Both the position numbers and the translations under genes were made by a program. Positions 10,667-20,955 of a DNA stretch of 64,000 nt are shown here, one piece after another. Under the pieces are notes generated by a model, which did not search any database, had not been told where the DNA came from, and saw only the letters and a program-made list of their open reading frames with translations. Numbering within the stretch: position 1 is the stretch's first letter; each line of letters opens with the position of its first letter. Source of the stretch: Candidatus Limimonas egerieequi (lineage in GTDB: Bacteria; Bacillota; Clostridia; Oscillospirales; Acutalibacteraceae); contig JAGHVH010000010.1 of assembly GCA_018064455.1 (NCBI GenBank), positions 124,001 to 188,000 of the forward strand, read 5' to 3'.

Positions 10667-12201
10667 GGAATAATCCTTATGCTTATGAACTTGAAAAGTT
10701 AACATCTTCATTCTTCCCAGAGGAACATGTAATTGTCGTAATAGATGGCAAACTCAAGGACGGCAGTGAGCCTGTCCTTGATGGTGAGTCTAAGTCAGTT
10801 GTCGTTGAGCTTGTTTCTACTCACGATGATATGATTAGGGCACAGGTTTCTTATTTTGAAGATGATGTTGTAATTACATCTCTCTTTGAGGAACTACCAA
10901 TATTTACTGATGGTGTGGATAATCGCAGCATTTCACTTGCTGATTCATCAGACAGTATCGAACTTCACTGTGCACAGCTTCTCTACAAGGTGTTAAGCGA
11001 CGTTACAGGACTTGATCTTGGATGGGGATTGCTGACTGGTATTCGTCCGTCAAAGCTCCTTATACGTCTTATGGATGAAAAGGGCGAGGAAGAGGGAATA
11101 GAGTACTTTAAAAACTGTTTTCTTGTATCGCCAAAGAAGGCAAAGCTTGCACGCAATGTTGCAAGCGCAGAGGAAAGTGTTATTGCTACTTCAAAGCCTG
11201 ATTCATTCAGCCTCTATATCTCAATTCCATTCTGTCCAACTAGGTGTTCCTATTGCTCATTTGTTTCAAGCGCTGTAAATACAACGAGCGCCAAGAAAAT
11301 AATTGAACCTTATTTTGAAAATCTCTGTCGTGAGATAGAGTACACCGGTGAACTTGCAAGCAAAAGTGGTATAAAGATGCTTTCTGCTTATGTTGGCGGC
11401 GGAACACCGTCGACTTTAAGTGCTGCTCAGATTGAGAGGCTCTTAAAACTCGTAAATTCGAGTTTTGATCTCTCAAGCTGTAGTGAATTCACCTTTGAGG
11501 CAGGTCGACCAGACACCATAACAAAGGATAAGCTTTGCGCCATCCGTGATGGTGGTATCGACCGCATCAGTATAAATCCACAGACGATGAACGACGGTGT
11601 GTTGAACGCTGTTGGCCGTCGCCACAGCGCCAAGGATGTTATAGATGTCTATAACGACGCCCGCCGCCTTGGATTTACTAACATTAACATGGATTTAATT
11701 GCTGGACTTCCAACCGATACACTTGATGGATTCAAATACAGTCTCAACAAGTTGATTGAAATGGACCCTGAGAGTATCACAGTCCACGCATTAGCATTTA
11801 AAAGGTCATCTGATTTAAACTATACTGATGGTCTTTTCAGCACTACAAGGGACACAGCTTCAATGATAGATTTTGCAAACGACACACTTTATCAAAACGG
11901 CTATATTCCTTACTATATGTACAGGCAGGCAAAATCCGTTGGCAACCTTGAAAACGTAGGTTGGTGCAAGGACGGATACCTTTCAAAGTACAACATCTAT
12001 ATGATGGAGGAGTGCCACACTATTCTTGCCTGTGGCGCTGGTGCTGTAACTAAACTCAAGGACCCATATGGTCCAAATATCGAACGTATCTTTAACTTCA
12101 AATACCCATTTGAATACAACGATAGGTTCGATGAACAAATATTAAGAAAGAATAGAGTATTGGATTTTTATGGACGATCTTCTCTACCAAAAGGTGATTA
12201 A
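10651..12201 (+). CDS. hemZ: coproporphyrinogen dehydrogenase HemZ-like radical SAM protein
   Basis: Radical SAM CPTRCSYCSF plus YVGGGTPSTLS and NGYIPYYMYRQ-type C-terminus. Confidence 0.9.
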   Translation: MVLIVRNNPYAYELEKLTSSFFPEEHVIVVIDGKLKDGSEPVLDGESKSVVVELVSTHDDMIRAQVSYFEDDVVITSLFEELPIFTDGVDNRSISLADSSDSIELHCAQLLYKVLSDVTGLDLGWGLLTGIRPSKLLIRLMDEKGEEEGIEYFKNCFLVSPKKAKLARNVASAEESVIATSKPDSFSLYISIPFCPTRCSYCSFVSSAVNTTSAKKIIEPYFENLCREIEYTGELASKSGIKMLSAYVGGGTPSTLSAAQIERLLKLVNSSFDLSSCSEFTFEAGRPDTITKDKLCAIRDGGIDRISINPQTMNDGVLNAVGRRHSAKDVIDVYNDARRLGFTNINMDLIAGLPTDTLDGFKYSLNKLIEMDPESITVHALAFKRSSDLNYTDGLFSTTRDTASMIDFANDTLYQNGYIPYYMYRQAKSVGNLENVGWCKDGYLSKYNIYMMEECHTILACGAGAVTKLKDPYGPNIERIFNFKYPFEYNDRFDEQILRKNRVLDFYGRSSLPKGD

Positions 12202-13093
12202 CAAAGAAGTAATCACAAATCCAATTGAATATGTAAGCCGTTGCGAGCGTATGTATGACGCATCGCTTCAACAGATTGTGCGCGAAATCATGGCACGACC
12301 TGGCAAGAATAAGATTATTATGCTTTCGGGTCCAAGCTCATCTGGTAAGACAACTGGCGCAAATAAAATTGCACGTATCTTCCAGCGATTTGGATGTGAG
12401 GCTAACGTTATCTCTCTTGATGACTTCTATCGTGATCGTGATGAGATACCACCTGGAAAAGATGGCAAGCAGGATTTTGAAGCAGTTTATGCACTTGATT
12501 TGGAACTTATCCAAAATACGCTCCGTGATCTTCTTGAAAAGGGTGAGACCAAGCTCCCATTCTTTGATTTCAATACAGGTAAGCGTACAGATAACGTATT
12601 CAAACTTGTCCTAAATGAGGGCGATGTAGTTATCATTGAAGGACTTCATGCTATCAATCCTATCTTTACAGAGGAACTTGATAGCGACTGTATCATCAAG
12701 ATTTATGCATCAACTGCATCAGATATTCTTGATGAGGACGGCAAGATTCTGTTTGGCCGTCGTGACGTAAGATTCTTCCGTCGTACAATTCGTGACTATA
12801 ACTTTAGGTCTGCACCAGTTGAACTCACATTCTCAATGTGGCCTAAGGTTACAGAAGGTGAGGACAAGTACCTTGTTCCACTGATAGATATGGCAGATTA
12901 CCTTGTTGATTCACTTCATCCTTATGAGATGTGTATCTATAAGGAAGTTGCCGAGAAGTTACTTCTTGAACTCCCAGAGGACAGTGAGTATGTTGACGAT
13001 GCAGCATTACTCCTTGAGAAACTCAAAAAGGTAACTAAACTTGATAAAGACATTATTCCAAAGAATTCACTGCTTCGTGAATTCGTAGGTTAG
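12170..13093 (+). CDS. uridine kinase-like nucleoside kinase
   Basis: P-loop GPSSSGKTT, SLDDFYRDRD, FFRRTIRDY; overlaps hemZ by 32 nt in another frame. Confidence 0.88.
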   Translation: MDDLLYQKVINKEVITNPIEYVSRCERMYDASLQQIVREIMARPGKNKIIMLSGPSSSGKTTGANKIARIFQRFGCEANVISLDDFYRDRDEIPPGKDGKQDFEAVYALDLELIQNTLRDLLEKGETKLPFFDFNTGKRTDNVFKLVLNEGDVVIIEGLHAINPIFTEELDSDCIIKIYASTASDILDEDGKILFGRRDVRFFRRTIRDYNFRSAPVELTFSMWPKVTEGEDKYLVPLIDMADYLVDSLHPYEMCIYKEVAEKLLLELPEDSEYVDDAALLLEKLKKVTKLDKDIIPKNSLLREFVG

Positions 13094-13104
13094 GAGGCAT
13101 AGTC

Positions 13105-14883
13105 GTGGGAGACGAAAACAACCGTAAGACCCAATCGCTACTTTCAGGCGCTATGCTTCTTATGGTGATAACAGTAGTTGTTCACGTCATCAATATCTTC
13201 TTCAAGATTCCTATTACAAATATAATAGGCGAGGTAGGACGTGGATATTTCACATCAGCGTATGAACTCTATACGCCAATCTATGCCATTTCTATGGCTG
13301 GACTGCCAGTTGCCGTGTCCAAGATGATATCTGAACGTATGGCAACAGGCAGGTATAAGGAAGTACGTCGCGTTCGCGACGCATCAAAGAGGTTGTTCCT
13401 CATCACAGGTATCGTTGGTACTTTGTTGATGCTCGTGCTTGCTTATCCATTTTCACATCATATTATCGGTTCACCGAATTCCTTCCTCTCAATCCTTTGC
13501 ATAGGTCCATCCATCTTCTTCTGTTGTATGATGTCGACCTATCGCGGATATTACGAAGGACTTCGCAACATGGCACCAACGGGCTTTTCACAGCTCTTTG
13601 AATGCCTGGGTAAACTGGTATTTGGTATTGGTCTTGCGAAGTATGTGCTCAAGATTGCAAATGACCAATTTGAAGCGACAGGCGTAGTATTTGGTGTTAA
13701 GTGCGAGACTGCCAAGGACGTTGTCCTGGCCGCAGCACCATACTCATCCGCTGCCGCTATCGCTGGTGTTACAATCGGTACAATTTTGGCACTTATCTAC
13801 TGTTTCATTATCTATCACAAGAATGGTGATGGAATAACAGAGGAGGAACTCCTTGGTTCACCAGAGCCAGAGGAAATTGGTTCTCTTACAAAGTCACTCT
13901 TTACTACAGTTGTACCAATTGCAACTAGTGCACTTGTATTAAATATCACTAACCTCATTGATACATCAACTATCCAGAGCAGGCTTAAGCATGCTACAGC
14001 AATAGGAGAGGATGTTATTAGAAACATCTATCCAGAAATCACTGAACTTGGTATTAAGTCAGTTGATATCAAGGACTTCCTCTACGGTTGCTACGGCGTC
14101 GCTCTTGACTTTAGAAATCTTATTCCAACTGTAATCATGACTTTGGGTGTTAGCGCCATTCCGGTGCTTTCAGCCGCATTTACACGTCATGAGACAGACA
14201 AGATGCAGGATGCTATTCATACAGTAGTTAAGACGGCATCGCTTCTTGCTGTACCAGCAGGATTCGTTATGGCAGCGCTTGCTGAACCAATGCTTAGAAT
14301 CCTTTATCCATCTTCACATTCGATTTCAATCTCTGCTCCATTTGTAGCTGTATTTGGTTATGCTGCACTTTTACTTGCCATATCAACACCAATTAACAAT
14401 ATGCTTCAAGCAGTTGGTAGGGCAGACGTGCCAGTAAAGTCGCTTCTCTTTGGTGCGACAGCAAAGATTATTATCAATTTGATATTGGTTGGTAACCCAG
14501 CAATAAATATCAAAGGTGCACCAGTTGGTACTATCGTTTGTTATCTCATTATTGTAATAAACAACCTACTTGTTTTAATAAAAGTATGTGGTGTTCACAT
14601 CAATTGGTTAGATGCTTTGATAAAACCATTCATTGTCGGAGCACTTTCAGGCTTCGCAGCACTTGGAACAAATTACGTAATTATTGAGAAAATCTTTAAT
14701 TTACAAGGAAATTTGACCAGTATGAAGTCACTTGTTTCTTGTGCAATATCACTGATAGTAGCAGTGATTGTTTGGGTAATATTACTAGCAATTTTCAAAG
14801 TTCTTACAAAAAATGATGTTTTGTCTCTGCCAAAAGGCCAAAAAATCGCGAAAGTACTTGAAAAACTGAAAGTTTTAGGTTAA
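13105..14883 (+). CDS. polysaccharide/lipid flippase, SpoVB/MATE-like (MOP superfamily)
   Basis: 592 aa multi-TM protein with polysaccharide-biosynthesis-type signatures; GTG start. Confidence 0.85.
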   Translation: MGDENNRKTQSLLSGAMLLMVITVVVHVINIFFKIPITNIIGEVGRGYFTSAYELYTPIYAISMAGLPVAVSKMISERMATGRYKEVRRVRDASKRLFLITGIVGTLLMLVLAYPFSHHIIGSPNSFLSILCIGPSIFFCCMMSTYRGYYEGLRNMAPTGFSQLFECLGKLVFGIGLAKYVLKIANDQFEATGVVFGVKCETAKDVVLAAAPYSSAAAIAGVTIGTILALIYCFIIYHKNGDGITEEELLGSPEPEEIGSLTKSLFTTVVPIATSALVLNITNLIDTSTIQSRLKHATAIGEDVIRNIYPEITELGIKSVDIKDFLYGCYGVALDFRNLIPTVIMTLGVSAIPVLSAAFTRHETDKMQDAIHTVVKTASLLAVPAGFVMAALAEPMLRILYPSSHSISISAPFVAVFGYAALLLAISTPINNMLQAVGRADVPVKSLLFGATAKIIINLILVGNPAINIKGAPVGTIVCYLIIVINNLLVLIKVCGVHINWLDALIKPFIVGALSGFAALGTNYVIIEKIFNLQGNLTSMKSLVSCAISLIVAVIVWVILLAIFKVLTKNDVLSLPKGQKIAKVLEKLKVLG

Positions 14884-14975
14884 TATGTCCTTGTAGTTCG
14901 ACCGTTTGGTTACCACAAAATATTGTGGTTTTACGAACGCAAACATTATGTTTTAAATTTATGGAGGACATTATT

Positions 14976-15248
14976 ATGAACAAGACAGAACTCATCGCTG
15001 CTGTTGCAGCTGACGCTGGTCTCTCAAAGAAGGACGCTGAAAAGGCAGTTAACGCTGTAACAGCTTCTATCACAAAGGCTCTTAAGAAGGGCGACAAGGT
15101 TCAGCTCGTTGGTTTCGGTACTTTCGAAGTTAGAAAGCGCGCTAAGAAGCAGGGCCACAACCCTAAGACAGGTCTCCCAATGACAATCCCAGCATCAAAG
15201 CTTCCTGCTTTCAAGGCTGGTAAGGCTCTTAAGGACGCTGTTAAATAA
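14976..15248 (+). CDS. hup: HU-family DNA-binding protein
   Basis: [28 protein letters not shown]...[21 protein letters not shown]; start re-set from ORF-track 14925. Confidence 0.97.
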   Translation: MNKTELIAAVAADAGLSKKDAEKAVNAVTASITKALKKGDKVQLVGFGTFEVRKRAKKQGHNPKTGLPMTIPASKLPAFKAGKALKDAVK

Positions 15249-15269
15249 TTTAAGATTATTTAAGAACTT

Positions 15270-15300
15270 GGGGGAGGTCGAACGACCTCTCCCATTTCCT
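15270..15300 (+). terminator. intrinsic terminator after hup
   Basis: GGGAGGTCG-AAC-GACCTCTCCC hairpin. Confidence 0.7.
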
Positions 15301-15315
15301 TATGAAAGGTGAATT

Positions 15316-15555
15316 ATGAGACTCGATAAATACTTAAAAGTATCTCGTATTGAAAAACGTCGTACAGTAGCAAACGACCTCTGTGACGCTGGACATGTAA
15401 GCGTCAATGGTAAAGTCGCACGTGCTTCATACGACGTAAAAGTAAATGATATTGTTGAAGTAACAAAAGGCGAGAAAACTATTAAAGTTCAGGTTGTTGC
15501 AGTAAACGAATATGCAACAAAAGAAAATGCAAGTGACATGTTCAAAGTTTTATAA
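15316..15555 (+). CDS. rqcP: S4-domain RNA-binding protein, RqcP/YabO-like
   Basis: 79 aa MRLDKYLKVSRIEKRRTVANDLCDAGHVSVNGK. Confidence 0.88.
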   Translation: MRLDKYLKVSRIEKRRTVANDLCDAGHVSVNGKVARASYDVKVNDIVEVTKGEKTIKVQVVAVNEYATKENASDMFKVL

Positions 15556-15646
15556 TGAACAACATATGTCCAATTTTATAAAAACTCTTGCAATGTAATT
15601 AATTTATATATTATAATCTCCTAAAGATTAGGATTGGGGTGAGTTT

Positions 15647-15967
15647 ATGGCACAGCAAAATCAGGCTTCACAACCTAAGAAAAAGAAGACTAGGTCTTCT
15701 AGTTTCATTTTGACTCTTGCCATTATTGCCGTTATAGGCTATTTCGTAATATCCCTGATTTCTTTACAAATGGAAAAAGCAGAAAAGGAACAGCAGCTAG
15801 CACAGGCTCAAACGACTCTTGAGCAAAAGAAGGAACGCAATGAGGAACTTCAAAGCGTGCTAGATGAAGAGGACGATTCTGCATATATAGAGAAAGTGGC
15901 AAGGGATGTACTTGGCTACGTATTACCAGGAGAGAGAGTATACTACGATATCTCATCTGGTGATTAG
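15647..15967 (+). CDS. divIC: septum formation initiator, DivIC/FtsB family
   Basis: single N-terminal TM followed by coiled coil; conserved neighbourhood with rqcP and S1 protein. Confidence 0.85.
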   Translation: MAQQNQASQPKKKKTRSSSFILTLAIIAVIGYFVISLISLQMEKAEKEQQLAQAQTTLEQKKERNEELQSVLDEEDDSAYIEKVARDVLGYVLPGERVYYDISSGD

Positions 15968-15992
15968 ATCTTTTGGAGGAAATTTAGACTAT

Positions 15993-16466
15993 ATGGCATT
16001 AGAAATCGGCACAATTCTTGAAGGCAAAGTAACTGGTCTCACTAAGTTTGGCGCATTTGTGGATTTGGGGAATGGACAGACTGGAATGGTTCACATTTCA
16101 GAAGTCGCATCTACATACGTCAATGAGATTACTGATTTTGTAGAACCTGGACAGGAAGTTAAAGTAAAAGTCTTATCAATTGATGAGGCTGGCAAAATTA
16201 GTCTTTCTATCAAACAGGCTGAGGAAGGTTACGAGGACAAACCTCGTGAGAAGAAACCTCACAAAGATTTCGAAAACAAAAAGCACGAGCGTCCAGCTCC
16301 AAACGTTTGGCAGGGACAAAAGCAAAAGCCTGAGACGGAGAACTTGACTTTTGAAGAAATGATGAGCAAATGGAAGACATCTTCGGATGAGAAGATGGCT
16401 GATTTAAAGCGTTCTACTGATACCAAGCATTCTGGTTACGGTAAACGTTCTGGCGCTCGCCGTTAA
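15993..16466 (+). CDS. S1 RNA-binding domain protein (YabR-like)
   Basis: MALEIGTILEGKVTGLTKFGAFVDLGNGQTGMVHISE; RBS GGAGGAA; start re-set from 15906. Confidence 0.9.
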   Translation: MALEIGTILEGKVTGLTKFGAFVDLGNGQTGMVHISEVASTYVNEITDFVEPGQEVKVKVLSIDEAGKISLSIKQAEEGYEDKPREKKPHKDFENKKHERPAPNVWQGQKQKPETENLTFEEMMSKWKTSSDEKMADLKRSTDTKHSGYGKRSGARR

Positions 16467-16476
16467 GCATAAATAA

Positions 16477-16510
16477 TGCAGAGTGTCCAAAGCACTCTGC
16501 ATATTTTTTT
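16477..16510 (+). terminator. intrinsic terminator
   Basis: TGCAGAGTG-TCCAAAG-CACTCTGCA then TATTTTTTT. Confidence 0.85.
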
Positions 16511-16523
16511 GAGAGGTAGTAAA

Positions 16524-17369
16524 GTGCGAGAAATTGAGTTTAGTAAAATCGAAGAAGTAGTTGCAAAACTATCAATTGATGCGAACAAGAATTTGCCTTG
16601 TTCGCTTTGCGACTGTATAAAAGCTTCTTCTGAAAATGAAAAAGAGGGACTTCCACGTGAGATTATGGAGGACCTTCTCTCAAATATCGATGCTGCAAAG
16701 GAACTAGATGTACCTATCTGCCAGGATACAGGTATGGCCGTTGTGTTTGTTGAACTTGGCCAGGACGTGCATATCACTGGCGGACTTTTAAAAGATGCAA
16801 TAAATAGTGGTGTCGCAAAAGGATATACAGAGGGTCTCCTTCGTAAGTCCGTTGTTTCGGACCCACTAAAGAGTAGAATAAACACAGGTGACAATACTCC
16901 AGCAATTATTCATATTGATATTGTACCTGGTGACAAGCTTAAAATCGACGTTTGTCCAAAGGGATTTGGCTCAGAAAACATGAGCCAGCTTTCAATGAAA
17001 ACGCCAGCGGCCAGCGTCGATGATATTGTTGAATATGTTGTGTCAGTTGTTCGTGACGCTGGCAGTAACCCTTGTCCGCCAATGGTAATAGGCGTTGGCC
17101 TTGGTGGCGACTTTGAGCAATGCGCGCTACTTGCTAAGCGTGCGCTTTGCAGGGATGTCGCAGTACGCAACGCCGATCCATTTTACGCTTCGCTCGAGCA
17201 AACTATTCTCGAGCGCGTAAATGCGCTCCAAATTGGCCCACAAGGTTTCGGTGGTAACACCACCGCGCTGGCTGTCAATATTGAGACAGCACCTACTCAC
17301 ATTGCTGGACTTCCAGTTGCTGTAAATATCGGATGTCATGTTACAAGACATGCAACTGAAACAATATAA
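16524..17369 (+). CDS. class I fumarate hydratase alpha subunit (TtdA/FumA-N type)
   Basis: PICQDTGMAVVFV, GSENMS, GVGLGGDFE, GNTTALAVNIETAPTHIAGLPVAVNIGCH; likely GTG start. Confidence 0.92.
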   Translation: MREIEFSKIEEVVAKLSIDANKNLPCSLCDCIKASSENEKEGLPREIMEDLLSNIDAAKELDVPICQDTGMAVVFVELGQDVHITGGLLKDAINSGVAKGYTEGLLRKSVVSDPLKSRINTGDNTPAIIHIDIVPGDKLKIDVCPKGFGSENMSQLSMKTPAASVDDIVEYVVSVVRDAGSNPCPPMVIGVGLGGDFEQCALLAKRALCRDVAVRNADPFYASLEQTILERVNALQIGPQGFGGNTTALAVNIETAPTHIAGLPVAVNIGCHVTRHATETI

Positions 17370-17380
17370 GAGGACAATTG

Positions 17381-18499
17381 ATGAATATGAATTTTGTTGT
17401 CCCATGCCTTATGGGACTTGAATCACTTATAGCAGACGAGCTCAAGGAACTTGGAGCAGAGGATGTACGTTGCGAAAACGCACGTGTTTTCTTCTCTGGA
17501 GATGAGCACATCCTTGCTCGTGCAAATATCTGTCTGCGCCACGCAGAGCGCGTTCAAATTGTTGTTGGTACTTTCATTGCCAAAACATTTGAAGAGCTCT
17601 TCCAGGGCACCAAGGCGCTTCCTTGGGAGGATTGGATTTTAAAGGATGATGAGTTCCCAATCAAGGGTGGTTACTCAAGGAATTCAGCATTGTTTTCAAT
17701 CTCTGACTGCCAATCGATTATCAAAAAGGCAATCGTTGAGAGGCTTAAGGAAAAGTACAAACTTCCTTGGTTTAATGAGACTGGAAACAAGTATGCTATT
17801 GAGTTCTCAATTATGAAAGATGAAGTCACTTTGACTATTGATACGTCAGGTGCCGGTCTCCACAAGCGTGGATACCGTTTAAAGGCAAATGATGCGCCAA
17901 TCAAGGAAACCTTGGCTGCATCCCTTTGCACACTAGCACGACTTCGTCCTTATCATACCCTGTATGATCCAATGTGCGGCTCCGGTACAATCCTTATCGA
18001 AGGCGCAATGAAGGCGCTCAATATTGCGCCTGGCATCAGCCGTACCTTCGCCGCTGAGAAGTTCTCTCAGATTGATCCAAAGGTATGGGCAGAGGAGCGT
18101 ACAAGGGCACAGGACCTTATTAACTTTGACTTTGAATTCCACGCATATGGCTCTGACATTGACGCAAATGCAATAGAACTTGCCAAGGAAAATGCAAGAC
18201 GTGCTGGCGTTGAAAAGCGCATTGACTTTGAGGTACTTGACCTTAAGGATTGGGTGCACAAGAGCGAAAAGGGCACGGTAATATGTAATCCACCATACGG
18301 TGAGAGGTTACTTGATATCAATGCTGCGAATGACCTCTATAAACTCATGGGACAGAAGTTCCAAAGTGAGCGTGGATGGGCTTACTATGCAATCAGTCCA
18401 TCAGAGGAATTTGAAAAATATTTTGGTAAAAAAGCCGATAAACGTAGAAAATTATACAACGGTATGATAAAATGTCAGGTATACATGTATTTTAAATAA
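17381..18499 (+). CDS. THUMP-domain class I SAM-dependent RNA methyltransferase (RlmL/YpsC-like)
   Basis: DPMCGSGTILIEGA and NPPYGERL motifs. Confidence 0.92.
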   Translation: MNMNFVVPCLMGLESLIADELKELGAEDVRCENARVFFSGDEHILARANICLRHAERVQIVVGTFIAKTFEELFQGTKALPWEDWILKDDEFPIKGGYSRNSALFSISDCQSIIKKAIVERLKEKYKLPWFNETGNKYAIEFSIMKDEVTLTIDTSGAGLHKRGYRLKANDAPIKETLAASLCTLARLRPYHTLYDPMCGSGTILIEGAMKALNIAPGISRTFAAEKFSQIDPKVWAEERTRAQDLINFDFEFHAYGSDIDANAIELAKENARRAGVEKRIDFEVLDLKDWVHKSEKGTVICNPPYGERLLDINAANDLYKLMGQKFQSERGWAYYAISPSEEFEKYFGKKADKRRKLYNGMIKCQVYMYFK

Positions 18500-18524
18500 T
18501 ATTTATATAGAGGAGATGTAACAA

Positions 18525-19529
18525 ATGGCAATAAAGCATTATTTTATTGTTAATCCAACTGCTGGTAAGGGCCTTAAGTCAAATTTCGTTAAAGAAACTA
18601 TCATCCCTGCTTGTGAAAAGAAGGGCATAGAGTACGAGATTTACTACACAAAGGCACCTGGCGATGGTATGGACTTTGTTGACAAGACAGCTGCTAATGG
18701 AGAGCCAGCTCGTTTCTATGCTTGTGGCGGTGACGGAACACTCTACGAGGTAGTAAACGGTGCATATGGTCATCCAAATGCTCAGGTAGCAGTAGTACCA
18801 CTTGGTTCTGGTAATGACTGGACACGTCTTTTCGGCGACCTTGACATCTACTATGATATTGAGGGACAGATTGATGGTACAGCTATTCCAATCGACTGCA
18901 TCAAAGCAGGCGATGAAATTGCTATCTCACAGGCTTCTATGGGCTTTGACGCAGACGCTTGCGCAGTACAGGGCCAGATGAAGAAACTCCCTGGCGTTGC
19001 AGGTCACCTCTCATACACATTTGGTGGTCTTTACTGCATGTTCACAAAGGTTAAGAACTACTATGACATCGACGTTGATGGTCAGAAAGTAGAGGGCCCA
19101 TTCGTATTTGCAGTAGGTTGTAACTCACGTTGGTATGGTTCTGGCATCAAAGTAGCTCCTTTCGCTATGCCTGATGACCACGAACTTGACTTCGTACTTA
19201 TGAAGAAAAAGATGCCTTGGATTTTGATGTTCTTCGTTATGATGTTCGACTGGCAGAACAACGATGATACTCACGTTCACTACAAGAACTGTGAATACAT
19301 CCGTGGTAAGAAGATGACAATCCACGATCAGAAGGAACGCAACCATTACACAAATATCGATGGTGAGTGCCATAAGACAAACGACCTCACAATCGAAGTT
19401 ATTCCTGATGGTCTTACATTCGTTGTTCCTCAAAAGTCAACATACTTTGAGGACAAAAAGAGCGGTAAGCTCACAAACAAGATCACTATTGACGAGAAGA
19501 AGTACAACTTCCGTCGTGGCTTAATCTAA
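18525..19529 (+). CDS. diacylglycerol/lipid kinase family protein
   Basis: FIVNPTAGKG, GGDGTLYEVVNG, PLGSGNDWTR. Confidence 0.93.
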   Translation: MAIKHYFIVNPTAGKGLKSNFVKETIIPACEKKGIEYEIYYTKAPGDGMDFVDKTAANGEPARFYACGGDGTLYEVVNGAYGHPNAQVAVVPLGSGNDWTRLFGDLDIYYDIEGQIDGTAIPIDCIKAGDEIAISQASMGFDADACAVQGQMKKLPGVAGHLSYTFGGLYCMFTKVKNYYDIDVDGQKVEGPFVFAVGCNSRWYGSGIKVAPFAMPDDHELDFVLMKKKMPWILMFFVMMFDWQNNDDTHVHYKNCEYIRGKKMTIHDQKERNHYTNIDGECHKTNDLTIEVIPDGLTFVVPQKSTYFEDKKSGKLTNKITIDEKKYNFRRGLI

Positions 19530-19540
19530 TTGATTATTAA

Positions 19541-19567
19541 AGAGCGCTGTCATCAGCGCTCTTTTTA
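19541..19567 (+). terminator. intrinsic terminator
   Basis: AGAGCGCTG-TCAT-CAGCGCTCT-TTTT. Confidence 0.88.
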
Positions 19568-19581
19568 GAAGGACGAGATAT

Positions 19582-20955
19582 ATGGCAAGCAAGATAAAAT
19601 CAGTTTACGTCTGTAGTTCATGTGGCTATGAGAATCCAAAGTGGTATGGTCGCTGCCCAAGTTGTGGTGAGTGGGATACCTTGGAGGAGAGAGTAGTATC
19701 AAACGAACCTGCATCAATTGCAAAACTCAAATCAGGTTCTCTTGAACGCGGAGTATCACAAAAGATTAAGGATATACAGTCAGATGGTGAGCATCGCTAT
19801 ATGACTGGACTTTCTGAGTTTGATCGCGTTCTTGGCGGTGGTATCGTCAAGGGCTCTCTTGTCTTGCTTTCAGGTGACCCTGGTATTGGTAAATCAACAA
19901 TACTTCTTCAGGTATGTCAGTATCTTGGACAACAGCTCAAGATACTTTATGTATCAGGTGAGGAATCTGCTCACCAGATTAAGCTTCGTGCTGACCGCCT
20001 TGGAGTTGATACAGATAATCTCTTTGTTATGGCAGAGACTGACGTTGAAATTATCTGTGAGCATATCAAGTCAGATAAACCTGACCTTGTCATCGTTGAC
20101 TCAATTCAGACAGTTATGCTTTCCGAACTTTCAAGTTCGTGCGGCAGCATAACTCAGGTTCGCGAGTCAACGAACTATATCATGCGTACAGCCAAGGACT
20201 TTAATATCCCAGTTATTATTGTCGGCCATGTCAACAAGGATGGCAATATTGCTGGACCAAAGGTCCTTGAACACGTAGTTGACGCTGTCCTTTATATTGA
20301 AGGCGAGCGAAACTACAACTATAGAATCCTTCGTGCAGTTAAGAACCGTTATGGTTCAACCAATGAAATTGGTGTATTTGAAATGCTTGATAACGGTCTT
20401 CATCAAGTTGAGAACCCATCTATGATGATGCTCTCTGGACGACCAAAGAATTCCTCTGGCTCATGCGTTGCATGTGCAATGGAGGGTAGCCGTCCTATCT
20501 TGGCAGAAGTTCAAGGCCTTGTTACACCAACGACGTTTGGTAACCCACGTCGTATGGCAAACGGCTTTGATTACAACAGGCTTTCAATGATACTTGCTGT
20601 CCTTGAAAAACGCTGTGGCTATTTCTTTGGCAATATGGACGTCTACCTCAACGTTGTTGGCGGCCTTAAGCTTTACGAGCCAGCAGCAGACCTGTCGGTT
20701 GCTATGGCTCTTGTATCAAGCCTCAAGGACGCCGTAGTACGTGAGGACGTCTTAGCCTTCGGCGAGATAGGCCTTGCCGGCGAAGTTCGCTCGGTATCCC
20801 ATTGCGAACAGCGCGTCAAGGAGGCAGCTCGCCTCGGCTTTACCAAGGTTGTAATTCCAAAGGATAACTTAAAGAGCATTTCAAAAGAACTCACATCTGA
20901 GATAGAAATTATCGGTGTTAAATATCTAAGTCAGGCCTTTGAGGAGATTATATGA
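19582..20955 (+). CDS. radA: DNA repair protein RadA
   Basis: N-terminal CxxC zinc finger, Walker A GDPGIGKST, KNRYGSTNEIG motif. Confidence 0.97.
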   Translation: MASKIKSVYVCSSCGYENPKWYGRCPSCGEWDTLEERVVSNEPASIAKLKSGSLERGVSQKIKDIQSDGEHRYMTGLSEFDRVLGGGIVKGSLVLLSGDPGIGKSTILLQVCQYLGQQLKILYVSGEESAHQIKLRADRLGVDTDNLFVMAETDVEIICEHIKSDKPDLVIVDSIQTVMLSELSSSCGSITQVRESTNYIMRTAKDFNIPVIIVGHVNKDGNIAGPKVLEHVVDAVLYIEGERNYNYRILRAVKNRYGSTNEIGVFEMLDNGLHQVENPSMMMLSGRPKNSSGSCVACAMEGSRPILAEVQGLVTPTTFGNPRRMANGFDYNRLSMILAVLEKRCGYFFGNMDVYLNVVGGLKLYEPAADLSVAMALVSSLKDAVVREDVLAFGEIGLAGEVRSVSHCEQRVKEAARLGFTKVVIPKDNLKSISKELTSEIEIIGVKYLSQAFEEII

